Source of the DNA: Apus apus
Lineage: Eukaryota > Chordata > Aves > Apodiformes > Apodidae
Length of the DNA: 64,000 nucleotides
NCBI RefSeq assembly: GCF_020740795.1
Contig: NC_067296.1
Span: 2,953,001 to 3,017,000 of the forward strand
Direction of reading: 5' to 3'
The position numbers and the translations under genes were made by a program. Shown here one piece after another: positions 1-13,100 of this stretch. How positions within the stretch are numbered: the first letter of the stretch is position 1; each line of letters begins with the position of its first letter. The notes under the pieces were generated by a model. That model was not told the DNA's origin. It saw only the letters and a program-made list of their open reading frames with translations, and made no database searches.

Positions 1-60
1 TACAGCACCCAGTGAAAGGCAGATACCATAATCCAGCAGGCAGAAGCTGAGAAACTTTGA

Positions 61-74
61 GGGGGGGGGGGGGT
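61..74. repeat. poly-G homopolymer run
   Basis: A run of 14 consecutive G lies inside a TRPC4AP intron. It is simple sequence and likely length-variable. Nothing else in bases 1-1139 supports an exon: this stretch is intron upstream of the first visible coding exon. Confidence 0.9.
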
Positions 75-1139
75 TGTCTTCTGCTCTGTGGTGGGCAGAG
101 CTTGCTTGTAAAGAGAACTGGCCCCATGTGTGTAGGTGTGGGTACAAAGTTTAGGTTAGTTCAACTGAATGAGCTTGGATCCCACAGAACTGAGCTGTTT
201 AACTATTAATTTTTTGTTTGCACACTTGCAGACTATATCCAAGACTAAAGCATAAGCCATTTTAAAAAATTTTGTCATGAGCTTATTCTTTCATAGATGG
301 TACCAGTGGGACAGATCTTGCAGCTCTTTCATGTAGTGTTCATGGCCAGATTCTCGGTCATTTTCCACTTCCATCTGCAAGTATGTAGTGAAGCAAAGAC
401 TCAGCCATTTATCTGTAATAAACAGGTTCTGTAATTAAGTTATTCCGTGAAAACTTGAGGACAAAATGCAGTTTTTAGCACCTCCCCAGGCATTCTGGAG
501 ACTTGAGCTGCTGGTTTGAAGGGTGTGGTTTCACAACCATTAAAACCCTCTGACTTGGAGCTGCTGTCATATGTTCCCCATCTCCTCTGCTCCATGGTGA
601 ACTAATTAATGAAGCCAGTACTTAAAAAGCTTTCCACCCAGCTACTGAAGTGAGCTAGTGCATTTTGCTATGGGACAAACACCATAGGAGGTAAAAAAAA
701 GCTGTGACATTGCACAGAGGAAGGGAGAAGTGGAGCTGCCCTTTCCAAGGGCTGCTGCTTTATTTCTACCTGCTTGATTCTCAGCCAGATCAGTTCCTTG
801 ATACTGACTCGGTGTGAACTGGAAAACAGCAGTGCCAGGAAAAGGGAATTGGCTGGAAACAAGCAGTCAGAGTAGGGTAGAACTGATTTTTTTCTAGTGT
901 AAGTCCAACACAAACCGGTTTAGCACTGGTGGAGTTATACCCAGGGTATGTGTGCTCTCTCCTAGTCTTTAATAGGAGAGTGCACCAGCTTCTTCCATCT
1001 TTGCATATTTTTAAATAGATGGAATTTTTCTGGGCACTCTTCTATATTATAGGGAGTTTGGAAACCTTGTGGTGTGGAGGCTGTGGTGACTGGTGTGTTG
1101 GTGATCTTAAATCATCATCAAATTATATTTCTTTTGCAG

Positions 1140-4100
1140 CTACCCTTTTAAATATCCCAGGTTTCATTGAGCGATTGTGCAAACTGGCAACACGGAAGGT
1201 GTCTGAAACCACAGGTACTTCCAGCTTCCTCCAGGAGTTGGAAGAATGGTACACCTGGCTGGACAATGCACTAGTACTTGATGCACTGATGAGAGTGGCA
1301 AATGAAGAGGCAGAGCAGAGCAGTACAGGTATTGGGCTTGCTTTCCTCTCACCACCATTAGCTGATACATACCTTAAACTTCTTCAGTGTTTGCCATGTG
1401 TTGCTTTTCCTTCCAACTGATATTGATTCCCCTTTTCCTGCCTGGAAGACCAACATGTCAGCATTTAGGTCTGCCTCTCATTTTGTTCTCGTGTAGCACT
1501 GATGGTTTTTCTTTCCATGAACTAAAGCTGGCAAAATGAAATGTCCCCACAGCACACCCATATAACTCTCTACATCCTCAGCTTTAGGGGGGGGACAAAA
1601 ATAACACACATGTGAGGTAAGCGACTTCACCAGCATCTTGCTCTGAAACTTAAGGTGATGGCTTTAGGTCCAAATACTTCATATCAAAAAGTGGCCCCTC
1701 CTTTAAAAAGGAAAGGTGGTTCCAACAAAATTAAATCAGTTAACTGGAAAAAAAAAATAATTATTCTTGGTTTTTCTTCACACTTCAGTATTACAACAAT
1801 GCAGTGTCTGTCTTGTAGAACTCAAGGCACTTGATAACAGAATAGAATTATCCCAAAATGTTGATATCTACATCTTCTTTAAAAAACTTTCTTCCTTATC
1901 CAGTGTCATTAGTTTTGTAGCAATTAATTACTAAAACTTCGGAAAATACACAGCAAATGAAATAGGTGAGTGCTCCAGCAGCTTCTCACACCCCACCTTG
2001 GAGGAAGATGAAGAACATTTGGTGATCTGGAACAGAATTCACAGGGCAGTTCTGCTGAGCTGGAACACACCCAGTCCCAGCTCTGACCCACAGCACCAGT
2101 TAGCAAGCAAACCCAGATTTACTTTCCCAGAACACTGCCTCTGCCTTCAGTGGCTTGTGGCTTAGGGAGTTGTGAGTCAGAGGTGCTGTCTGTGCTTTTA
2201 GCCTTTGATGGTTTCCTTCCTTTGTTTGCCTGGTTACTGGTTCTTCACATGGGCTCAAAGCTTTCACACTATCCTGTGGCAGGGCAGTTCATCACTGTGG
2301 GTTACACATCTTGTGCACAGAGCTAACTCCTTTTTGAACTACAACCTACAAGTTTCACTATATCTGTGCTTACCTTCTAGGTGTTGTCTTGTTTTCCACT
2401 TGCAACTGTAGAATGCTTGGGGTTGCAAAGGACCTTAAGGATAATCTCATTCCACACCCCTGCCATGGGCAGGAACACCTCCCACCAGCCCAGGTTGCTC
2501 CAAGCCCCATCCAACCTGCCCTTCAACACTGCCAGGGATGGGGCAGCCACAGCTTCCCTGGGCAGCCTGGGCCAGGGTCTCACCACCCTCACACTAAAGA
2601 ATTTCATCCTAATGTCTCACCTAAACCTCCCCTCTTCAGTTTTAATCCATTCCCCCTTGTTCTCTCACTACAAGCCCTTGTCAGAAGTCCCTCCCCAGCT
2701 TTCCTGGAGCCCCTTCACATACGTGGTGTGTTATATCCTATTTCTGTCCTTAGTGTAATTTTAGATAGGGCTGTGAAAATTATTTAACTGTGGCTTAAGT
2801 ACACTGGGACTGAGGTATGAAATGGAAGTAGACCAATAGTAAATGCTTCTGATAATCTCTCTGCTTTTATTACCTGCTCTGCCGTGTCCTTTCTGGTGCA
2901 GTATGTTAATTCTTATAGGTGATGCTACTTATTTTTGCTAGATTATGCTATTGTGCTATTATGAAATAATTTAAAAAAAGATATAACTTTGTCCCCTTGG
3001 AAAATTCCAGCAGTTTTTTTTCCTCTTCTGTAGCATTTAACTCAGTCATTTGTTGCATGTCACCATTTTTGGTTGAGGAGGAGATTCAGGCAGGTGTGCT
3101 GGTCTTAACATCCGCAGTGTTTCAGTGTTAAAGTGAGAACTGTAAGAAATCCTTTCCTGCTGAAGCTGCCTCAGGCTCACAGCTTTGCCATCTTGTTCAG
3201 AGTCTTCGGATGAAAGCGGCTTGGCCAACACCTCGACACGGACACAGCTTCCCCAGTCCATGAAGATCATGCACGAGATCATGTATAAGCTGGAGGTGCT
3301 GTATGTCCTCTGCGTGCTGCTCATGGGGAGACAGAGGAATCAGGTGAGCCCTGGATGGTCCCACACGCAGGAGCTGATGCCTCTTTAAACCTCAGCCCTC
3401 ACTAATTAGGTCACGGACGCAGAAACATGCAGGGCAGAGCTCGAGGCACAAAGCTGGGCAAATCCCATCCTTGCAGCAGTGCCCAGGCAGGCAGGGGATC
3501 ATGGCTGCACCAGAGTGAGCCACAGGGCAGGGCTTGTCACCAGGGGTGCTGACCAGCATGGGGGTGGTCAGGCTCTGCAGATGCCTTGTGAGTAAGGAAG
3601 CATGTGGATGCATGTGTAGCTGGGTGCTGTGGGAGATGCAGCCAGGCATCCTTCCCCTCTCTCATTGCACAGAGCACATGCAGGCCTTGCCCTTCTTTGG
3701 CTGCTTCAATTTCTGAAATCCTTTGGAGTGGAAATCCTTCATTATGAGTGGGTGATTTTTGCAGCAGGTTCCTGTGTCTCAGCTGAGTGAGCCTGTTAAA
3801 CTCTCAACTGGGAGAATACACTTCAGTGCTGTCTGCACTAGGCACTGCCTAGAAATCCCACTCATCTCTTTGCATTTCTTGCCTTCAAAATGAAGAATAA
3901 TTTGTTCCCTGCCTCATGTAGGCTTCTGGAGAACCAGTCACTGCAGCTTGGCTGGAGTTTGATTTAAATGGGTCAAAGCACATTGTGAAGGGAAAAGAGA
4001 AGCAATTCTTTGGTGCAGTTTTGACAGGTTTCCAACACTGGCAGTCTGCTCAGCTCAGCAGAGCAGCTTGGAATAGCAGGGGCATTTGGATGCCCTAAAG

Positions 4101-7100
4101 ACTGGGAGGATCAAATTGTTTTGAGCTGTTGAAGGGCTGTTTTATTAGGCAAGAGTAGCTGTGCTGAGGACTGTTGCTTGGGCACATTTATCTTGAGTAT
4201 TTTGTTCTCTGCCTGTAACCTCCCACTGTACAGGAGTCACCAGTACTTGTCACAGGCAGTCTCTTTAAGTCTCTTAATCTGAATTTAAAATAGAAGTGCA
4301 TTTGTAGCACAGTCCTGAACATAACTGATCTGTTCCCTCTGAACCTACAAGTGGATACTCAGCATTAAAAATAAATAGTTTCTGTACAACAGTAACCAGA
4401 GGAAACCAGCAATTCTTGCAGAAACCACAGTCACTGCCTTAAGAAACTCATAATCCTGCTGTCATTCCTTTTAGAAGTACTGTTTCTGTTAGGCATAAAA
4501 TAAGAAGCCCAAGACATAACTAGAACTACCAGAGCACAGATCTGTTAGGAGGACTCTTCTTTCCATTGTATCAAGTCAGATAATGTATCCCTGCCTGATT
4601 TCACCACAGGAATGCAGTTTTACAGATCCTGCAGAAAGTAACTTACAGCTTGAGCTCATCCTGCTGCTGCCTGTTGAGGGAGCTGGAGGTGCTCCCTTCC
4701 TTACCTCCCTGGGCCAGTTGGAGTTTGTCACTGCCAGATGTGACAAGGTAGAAAGCCAGCTTTGAGGCTGACTTGTTTGGGGTTTTTTTTTCCTAAATTG
4801 CCTGTGAAAACGACTCTTTAGTCTTCCTCTGCTACTTCTGCCCCCATGCAAATGGAGAAACTGTCTAAGGATAAAGCTGCAGTTCACCTCTTCTCCAGGG
4901 CTGATTCAGGACTGGAATTGAATTCTTGAAAGGTTTTGGTTACATCATTCCAAAACACACTGTTCAGGGCCAGCTCTTTTTGTAAATCCACTGCCTTTGA
5001 AACACGTGATAAATCCTTCATTCCTTAATCTGGGTAGTTTTCAAAGCATTGTGGGGCAGTTGTGAAGCCATTCCCCTTCCTGAGAGGCAGTCAGGAAGAA
5101 CTGGAGCTGAGCTGTTCTACATGGAAAGCTGCAATAAGCAGGGAATGGCAGTTTCTGCAGTTGCACTCTGACAAGCATTTAAGCTGCTTGTTGGTGTCTC
5201 TTCTTCAGTGAGGGAATAAAAGGACAGGGTTTGTGATACCAGCATTCCAGTCTGACCACCCAAAGGCCTTACTGGTTTTATGCTGGAATAACTTTGCACA
5301 GAATTCCTAAAGGGCATCACAAAGCTGCCTCAGTCCACTAAGATAAACAGTAAGGGTCTGGTATTTGCCTGAAGCATGATGCAGCTTTTTAATAAACCCA
5401 ACCTGTTGCCTAATGTTTAAATCCTTGGGTTAAGGTTCACTGCTGACTAACTTTCAGAAATTGCCAACTGTGCTAGCAGTGACTTGGCTCCTGCCTGCTG
5501 CCCTGCTGGAGATGATTACACCCTTGGGGATAAGTGGTGTTTCACTGCAAGTCTGTGCCTTCCTTTTCATTAGGGTCACACCCTAAAATACTCTCCTTAT
5601 ATTTTTCTAGGCTGTCTTGCATGGCTGCAGTATGGTGAAAGGCCATCAGCTGGTTTGCTTGCTCCTGCTACAGGGAGCCAAACTGCATGCAGGAGAAGCT
5701 CATAGTAGTTTTAGTAGTGAGAAAGGAATGGAGCAATTTGTGCAAAGCTGAGCAGCAACAGGAGAAAGTTTGAAGGATGAATATAGAACAGGGACTGTCC
5801 TGGCACTGCAGGCTGAGCAGTTGTCATGAGCTTGGGGTCTGGGAGGGAGGGTGATCCAAAGGCACTAACTGTGACTCAGGAGCTGGGTCTGCAGCTGTCT
5901 GGCAGGTGAGAAGCAAACTAAAAGTCAACTGAAGACATTGGAAATGAAGGATGAGTCATTTGGAATAAGAAGAGGATGCTGTGTATGGAAAGGAGCAGAT
6001 TCACAAGTTAAAATAATGAGCACAGAGTGCTCCTCCTCAGCGAGGGGCTGAGGCAGCTGACGTGCTTGGCTTCATCCTGTTGTGCCCGTGCTGGCCCCTG
6101 AGAGAACAGGCACTACAGGGAGGGCTTTGTTGGGACAGATTCCTCAGAGCTGCTTTTGTTGGAGGCTTGTGACTAGATCAAAGTGTCAGGGAGCACCGAG
6201 GGACTCCCAGCTTTGCAATCTGTCAGGGTAATGTGGGTGAGGAGGAAAGGGGCTGCAGGCCTCCTCAGGTGGGATCTTCAGAGATGCCCAGCAGCAGGAA
6301 TGTCATTTCCATGTAGGTGGGAAAGTTGGTGGCTACAGCCAAGAGGGATGCTCAAGGCCATCAGCTCTGCTGTGAACAAGAATAACAGTGAAAACCTGTA
6401 AAATAGCATCAGCTTCAAATCTGTTTCACTCATTCGGGTGCTTGAGGAAATAGAACAAAATGGACTGATCTGCTTGTAGTAGTGCTAGTAATAATTCTGC
6501 ATCCCAGGGATGACCTAGGTTGTTCTTTAGGTGACTTGATTTTAAGGAACATGTCCATTACTGCCTTGGGCACTGAATATTTGCAGCACGTTGGGCTGCC
6601 CAAGCATGTGTGGTTTTCATCTGTACTATATTGGATGAGAGTCCCACTGTATTTCTCCTCTTCCTCATCTTCCAAATTACATCAGAAGCACCAAAACTTG
6701 GACTGAAGGTATTCAACAGCTGATCACACCAAAATTATGACCTTGTTTCCATGAGTAGCTCTGTAGCCTGTTTCAGACATGCCATGATGTACCATGTCCT
6801 GGCTTGGCAAGCAGAACAGTAAATAAAGCTGAGAAGTTTGGCATTTTCCTCTGAGCATTTTCTGAAGAAGTTGAGCTTCCTCTTAACCTGAAGGAGCAGT
6901 GCTTGAACTGCAGTGTGGTTGTGTTACTGCTGGATTCTGCTGTGCTCAGGACTCCTGCCTGGATCACTTGGACAGAAATGGTTAATGTTTTTTTGTTGTG
7001 GTCAGAGGGCTCCCTCAGCTTCTGCTGCCTGAACTTGGAAGGAGAAGGACCCTCAGTAGGTGCCTGGCAGCAGCACCTTCACAGCTTGGTTTTGTGATAC

Positions 7101-10100
7101 AGAGAGGTTAAGTGTAGATGTATTTTCAGTGTGCTGTAAGGGATCTCCCAATGTCCAAAGCTGCTTCCAGAAGCACTGGCTAACAACTTTCTCCCAAAGT
7201 GTCTGTTTTCTGTGTCCACTAAATGGAAGCTAATGACACACTGTGGTTAGTGTGCATGTTAACACAGACACACACTGTTTGATAAAGGAATTCACTCTTT
7301 CTGCTGTCAGAAGGTGACATAATTGTGCCCATCTGTTTACCAGGCAACATTATATTCATATCTGAGGCTGCAGCAAATGGGTATGTGCTTCTCTTTGTTT
7401 TCCAGGTTCATAAAATGATAGCAGAGTTCAAACTGATTCCTGGCCTCAACAACTTGTTTGACAAACTCATCTGGAGAAAGCATTCAGCTTCAGCTCTTGT
7501 TCTGCACGGACACAATCAAAATTGTGATTGTAGCCCAGTGAGTAACTTTCTAACTTCTTTACTGGATTTTTATCTTAGCACTTAACTGAGGAGTTGTAGT
7601 GATTAACTGAGGGATTGTGTCATGAATGACTTGAGATGTGGTAGCATTCAGGTTTTTGTGAATGACTTCTTTTCACTGAAGTCTTTATCTTTGAGTCATG
7701 TTAGAAGTTTAACAGAGGCCAGTTCCCCTTTTTCTAAGTTTGGCAGCTGAGAAAAGGGTACATTCTGTGCTCCCTCCCTGGAGGCCAAAGGTAGAAGACA
7801 ACCAAAGCTTAAGGAAACAATAGCTAGTGGGTCTGGCAAGGAGAGGCACAGAACAAAGAATGAATTGGTGTCACTTTTTTGGGGAGAGGTTACATTTATT
7901 TTGTTGGGTTTTTTTGATGGGGCATGGGTGTTCTGTGTTTTTGTTTTGTTTGTTTTCCCCAAGCCTAGATACTCTAAATCATTCAATACAGTGATGAGCT
8001 GCTTTTGCCTTTACAGTGAGAAGAGATTTTGATAACAGTTCCATGCATAGGCTTGGAGGCAATCTCCTCTTCTATAATGGGAAGCCTGCAAAGTGCAGCC
8101 TTCTCCATTTCTGCAAGTCACTTGCTTTGCTGTCCAAATGGCTTTGATTTGCAGAGGTTTTCAACTCAGTTTGGGTCAGCGCAGTAACTTCATGCCATCC
8201 CAAAATCCTAAAGCAAATTCTTTTGCCTTTTTTCTTCTCTTTTTAGGACATTACTTTAAAGATACAGTTCTTGAGGCTTCTTCAGAGCTTTAGTGATCAC
8301 CACGAGTGAGTATGAAAGGCTGTGGTGGGTTGTGGCTGGGCAGTGTTTGCCTGGTTCCAGTGGGTGTCCTGGGCACGGTGCAGGCTCCATGGGAAGAGCA
8401 TTGTGCTGTCCTGAAGCTCCATTCAGATGTTTCCATGCCTTTCAGCTCCTGCCATGAAAAGGCTTGGGATATGCTCTCCAGTGGGCATGTCTTAGTATGT
8501 CTGTTGATGATTAAAAATAGCCCATTTTGCTTCGTGTTGAAACGAACTGAAACTTCTGTGTGACGAGTTAACACTTGCTGGCTGAAGAAATAAGGAGGCA
8601 GCTTTCATGATGCTGTCAGTGTGTCTTCTCTGGGAGTTGGTAGCAAGCCAGAGTGCTCACATACCTGCCCTGTGGGGGCATGTTCAGGTGTAATTCAGAG
8701 TGCAGCAAGAATGAAACAAAGGCTGGTAGAAGGTCGTGGTGAAAGCAATGGAGAAGACCTGATTAAACTGGATGGGAACATGTTAGAGGGGTTCTGTTAG
8801 CCTAGCCATGGGGGACCTGAGTTAGAAATAGGAAGAAAGCTTCTGTTTGCCTTCAGAAGGCAGTTTGAGTCTGCTGGGCTATTCGGGGGGTGATGCAGAT
8901 TTTTAAATTGGTTTTTAATTTCTTTTTGTATTGCTTTACTCAAGAAACACACCTCCTGCTGGTACAGAGGCACTTGGTGCCTGGTTGCAGAAACCCATCT
9001 TGCCTTCTATCAATATCCTGTTGCTCTAGTTCAGTCCTGGAAGATGGTTTCCTACTCTTCATAGACATCTGCACTTGAGGCATATTGCACTAACTATGGC
9101 TTCACTTCTTGCCCAGCTGGTCTTATCTACAGCTGGGGTCATATTTTTGTGTAGGTTTCTATGCTGAAATGCTGAAAGTATTAGCATTTTTGATCAGGAA
9201 GTATTAGCTTTAAAAATGGGGAGCTGCTGGTCGTGTTGTGAACAGCAGGGAAGGGTTGACTGGAAATCCCCATGCAAGGCATTGTCTGTCCAGGAATCTC
9301 TCCAGGTTTTCTAGTAAAATCTCTTTAGGTGATGTTCCTACTCAAGTGGTTACTACAAAGATCTCAGTCTTCAAACAGAAAACAACTTCCAGCTGGAGCA
9401 TTGAGCAAGGGGAACGTGTGGAATCTGGTTAGGGCTTTTAAACAAACAGTTAGATGAACTTTCCGTGGAATCACAGATAAGCTGGGTTAGCTGAGGACAG
9501 GAAGAGCAAGTATTTACATGCCAGGATTGACTGCAGCACAATTGTGTATAAACCAAGTGTGCAGCACTTGTTGATTGCATGGAGAGAGAGACTTTATCTT
9601 CATATCAGAAACCTGTTGATCCAGATCAAAAGGAGTTGCCCATGGCAGCCTCAGTTGGAGGGGGTCTGTCAAAGTCAGCCTCTGGGCTACATTTCCACTT
9701 TGTCAGGCTTGTTCTGCATTTAATTTATTTTACATACAGATCAATTGGTTTTCATTGTGAAAAGTTCTGTGTTTGGTAAAGCATTTCATGCAAATTCCTT
9801 GGGTTTGTGTCCATCCCTGCTTTCTTGTCTACATTCCGTGAAGCTTTAAAAAATTTCCAGAGTGAGCAGTTTGCTCAGAGTAGTAAGTACCAGGTGGATT
9901 GAGTACTGATTTTGCAGTTTCTGCTCTGTAACAGAGATTTATTGCTGATGAAGAGCATGGTCACTGTAAGGCAGAGAGAGACTGCAGCAAACTGTGAAAG
10001 AATTTGCTATTAACTCTGCTGAAATTCAGCAAGAGATTTTCCAAAATGACTGTCGTCTGGAAGCAGATACTCAAAAAACCCCATGAGATTCTGAACAGGT

Positions 10101-13100
10101 CAGCAAAGAGCCAGCCTCTTGAAGCTGATCAGTGTAGAAACTTGCCTCTGGTGAATTTTGGAGGAGGCTTTTTGGAGCAGCTGGTAGGGCTGACTTGGGT
10201 GTGTGCTGTGGTGGAGGGGAGTGTGAGTGGCCGTGAAGAGCTGGAGAAGTGGGAGCTGAGTGCCCAGGCCTGCAGCCCTCCTAGGCACGTGGCTTTACTC
10301 TCCTTGGCATTGGATCTTTGCCTGCCTCTTGAATTCATCACATTTTTCTCCCCCACTCCCCAACTGTCTCACTTTAGGAACAAGTACCTTCTTCTAAACA
10401 GCCAGGAGCTGAATGAACTGAGTGCCATCTCCCATAAAGCCAACATCCCTGAAGTGGATGCAGTTGTCAACACAGACAGGTGAGCAGGGATGGGGGGTCA
10501 GCTCAGCAGCTTCTAACATTTTGCAAGCACTTAGGTTGGAGGTTTGATAGCACCTGTTTCCTGGAGTTTGCTTTGGTAGATGAAGATTGGGTTGGGGGTC
10601 AGTGAAACAATCTGGACCTCCATAAATCGATGGGTCCAGATGGAAAATACCCACGGGTGCTGAGGGAACTGGTGGAAGTCATTGCTAGGCCACTCTCCAT
10701 CATCTTTGGTAAGTCATGGGCAAGAGGAGAGGTGCCTGAGGACTGGAGGATGGCAAATGTCACTCCAGTCTACAAGAAGGGCAAGAAGGAGGACCCAGGT
10801 GACTATAGACCAGTCAGCCTCACCTCCATCCCTGGAAAGGTGATGGAACAACTTGTTCTTGACACTGTCTCTAGGCATATCAAGGATGAGAGGGTCATTA
10901 AGAGCAGTCAACACGGTTTTACCAAGGGAAAGTCATGTTTGACCAACCTTGTAGCCTTCTATGAGGGAGTACCTAGGTGGATAGATGATGGTTTATCTTG
11001 ATTTCAGTAAAGCATTTGACACCGTCTCCCACAGCATCTTCATAGGTAAACTGAGGAAGTGTGGTCTTGATGGTCAGGTAGTGAGGTGGATCATGAACTG
11101 GTTGAAAGGAAGAAGTCAGAGAGTTGTGGTCTATGGGACAGAATCTAATTGGAGGTCTGGGACTAGTGGAGTCCCTCGGGTCGGTGCTGGGACTGGTGCT
11201 TTTCAGTATTTTCATCAATGACAGAGTGTGGCCTCAGCAAGTTTGCTGATGACACTGAACTGGGAGGAGTGGCTGACACACCAGAAGGCTGTGCTGCCAT
11301 TCAGTGAGACCTGGACAGGCTGGAAAGTTGGGCAGGGAGAAACTTGATGGAATTCAACCAGGGCAAGTGCAGAGTCTTGCATCTGGGGAAGAACAGCCCC
11401 ATGTACCAGTACAGGTTGGGGGCTGAGCTGCTGGAGAGCAGTGTAGGAAAAAGGGACCTGGGGGTCCTGGTGGACAGGAGGATGACCATGAGCCAGCAGT
11501 GTGCCCTTATGGCCAAGAAGGCCAGTGGCATCTTGGGGTGGGTTAGAAAGGATGTGGTTAGTAGGTCGAGGGAGGTTCTCCTGCCCCTATATTCTGCCTT
11601 GGTGAGGCCACATCTGGAATATTGTGTCCAGTTCTGGGCCCCTCAGTTCCAGAAGGACAGGGAACTGCTGGAAAGAGTCCAGGGCAGAGCCACAGAGATG
11701 ATGGAGTGGAACATCTCCCTGATGAGGAAAGGCTGAGGGAGCTGGGTCTCTTGAGGTTGGAGAAAAGGAGACTGAGGGGAGACCTCATCAGTGTTTACAA
11801 ATATGTAAAGGGTGAGTGTCAGGAGGACAGAGCCAGGCTTTGTTCAGTCATGTCCAGTGACAGGACAAGGGGCAATGGGTGCAAACTGGAGCACAGGAAG
11901 TTCCACGTAAACATCAGAAAAAACTTCTTTCCTGTGAGAGTGACAGAGCCCTGGGACAGGCTGCCCAGAGAGGCTGTGGAGTCTCCTTCTCTGGAGACAT
12001 TCAAACCCACCTGGACACGTTCCTGTGTGATGTGCTCTGGGTGACCCTGCTCTGGCAGGGGGGTTGGGCTGGGTGATCTTTCCAGGTCCCTTCCAACCCC
12101 TGAGATTCTGTGAATCATCATAGAATGGTTTGGGTTGGAAGGGACCTTCAAGATCATCCAGTTCCAACCCCCCTGCATGGGCAGGGACACCTCCCACCAG
12201 CCCAGGCTTCTCCAAGCCCCATCCAACCTGCCCTTCAAGACTTCCAGGGATGGGGCAGCCACAGCTTCCCTGGGCAACCTGGGCCAGTGTCTCACCACCC
12301 TCACACCTCACATTTCATTTGAGGTCCTTCTGTCCACCTCACTTGCTTTAATTTCAGTGAAACGTTGCAGCAAGGTGTCTGGGTGTGTGACCTTCACAAT
12401 CATTAGCAAATCTCGAGTGTGTCTGTGCTCAGAGTAAAGCACTTTTCAAACAAACTCCAATCTAAACCAGGGGGTTGAGTTCATGGCCCAGGATGCAGTA
12501 TGATGGGTTGGGTCTGCCTCTTTGGCCTTTCTCACAGCAGACATTGCAGACAGACCTGGAAAGTAAACTGGGATCACTCTAATGTATGAACTGCTGCTGC
12601 AAATAAATCTTAGATTAGAGATGCAGGAGCAGACTGTGCACACATCCATTTGCAGTCTGTATAAACAGCTCTAAGTGTGTCTGCTCAGTCTTTATTTTAA
12701 GAACAGCTAATAACTAGAGGAAGCTCTGTTAGATTAACACGTTAAACCACTTAGAGGTTCTCTAGTGTTATAATTTAGTATCTGTTAGATTGAGTATTTT
12801 GATTTCATGCACAATTCTGCTGTGTAGACCTCACGGGGTGTAAACCTCACATTGTTCTTAGAATTCAGATGTCAGAATTCTCCCCAGAGTGTCAGCAGGG
12901 ACTTGGTCTGCATAGAGCAGCTTTACCTTGCTTCAAAATGGAATTCTCTCAGAGGATTTCTGGATTGTAATTATTATTACTGTTGTCATAATTCTGTACC
13001 TAATTGGGAAGAAGTGGTGTCTGTATGACTCGGACCCTTCTAGGCACAGGAACCTTTTTGGCTTTGTTCAGAAAGGGGTTTAGGGGGAAAAATTCACCCT

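Noticed and set aside
298-392. Possible TRPC4AP exon with open frame TSGTDLAALSC
   Set aside because: An AG acceptor and AAG/TATG end exist but the donor is not GT at the right place, and the peptide does not resemble the protein segment preceding the 1140 exon.
10630-12044. Open frames resembling a reverse-transcriptase gene
   Set aside because: They are pieces of one decayed CR1 copy, not a host gene. Several frame breaks and no 5' part.
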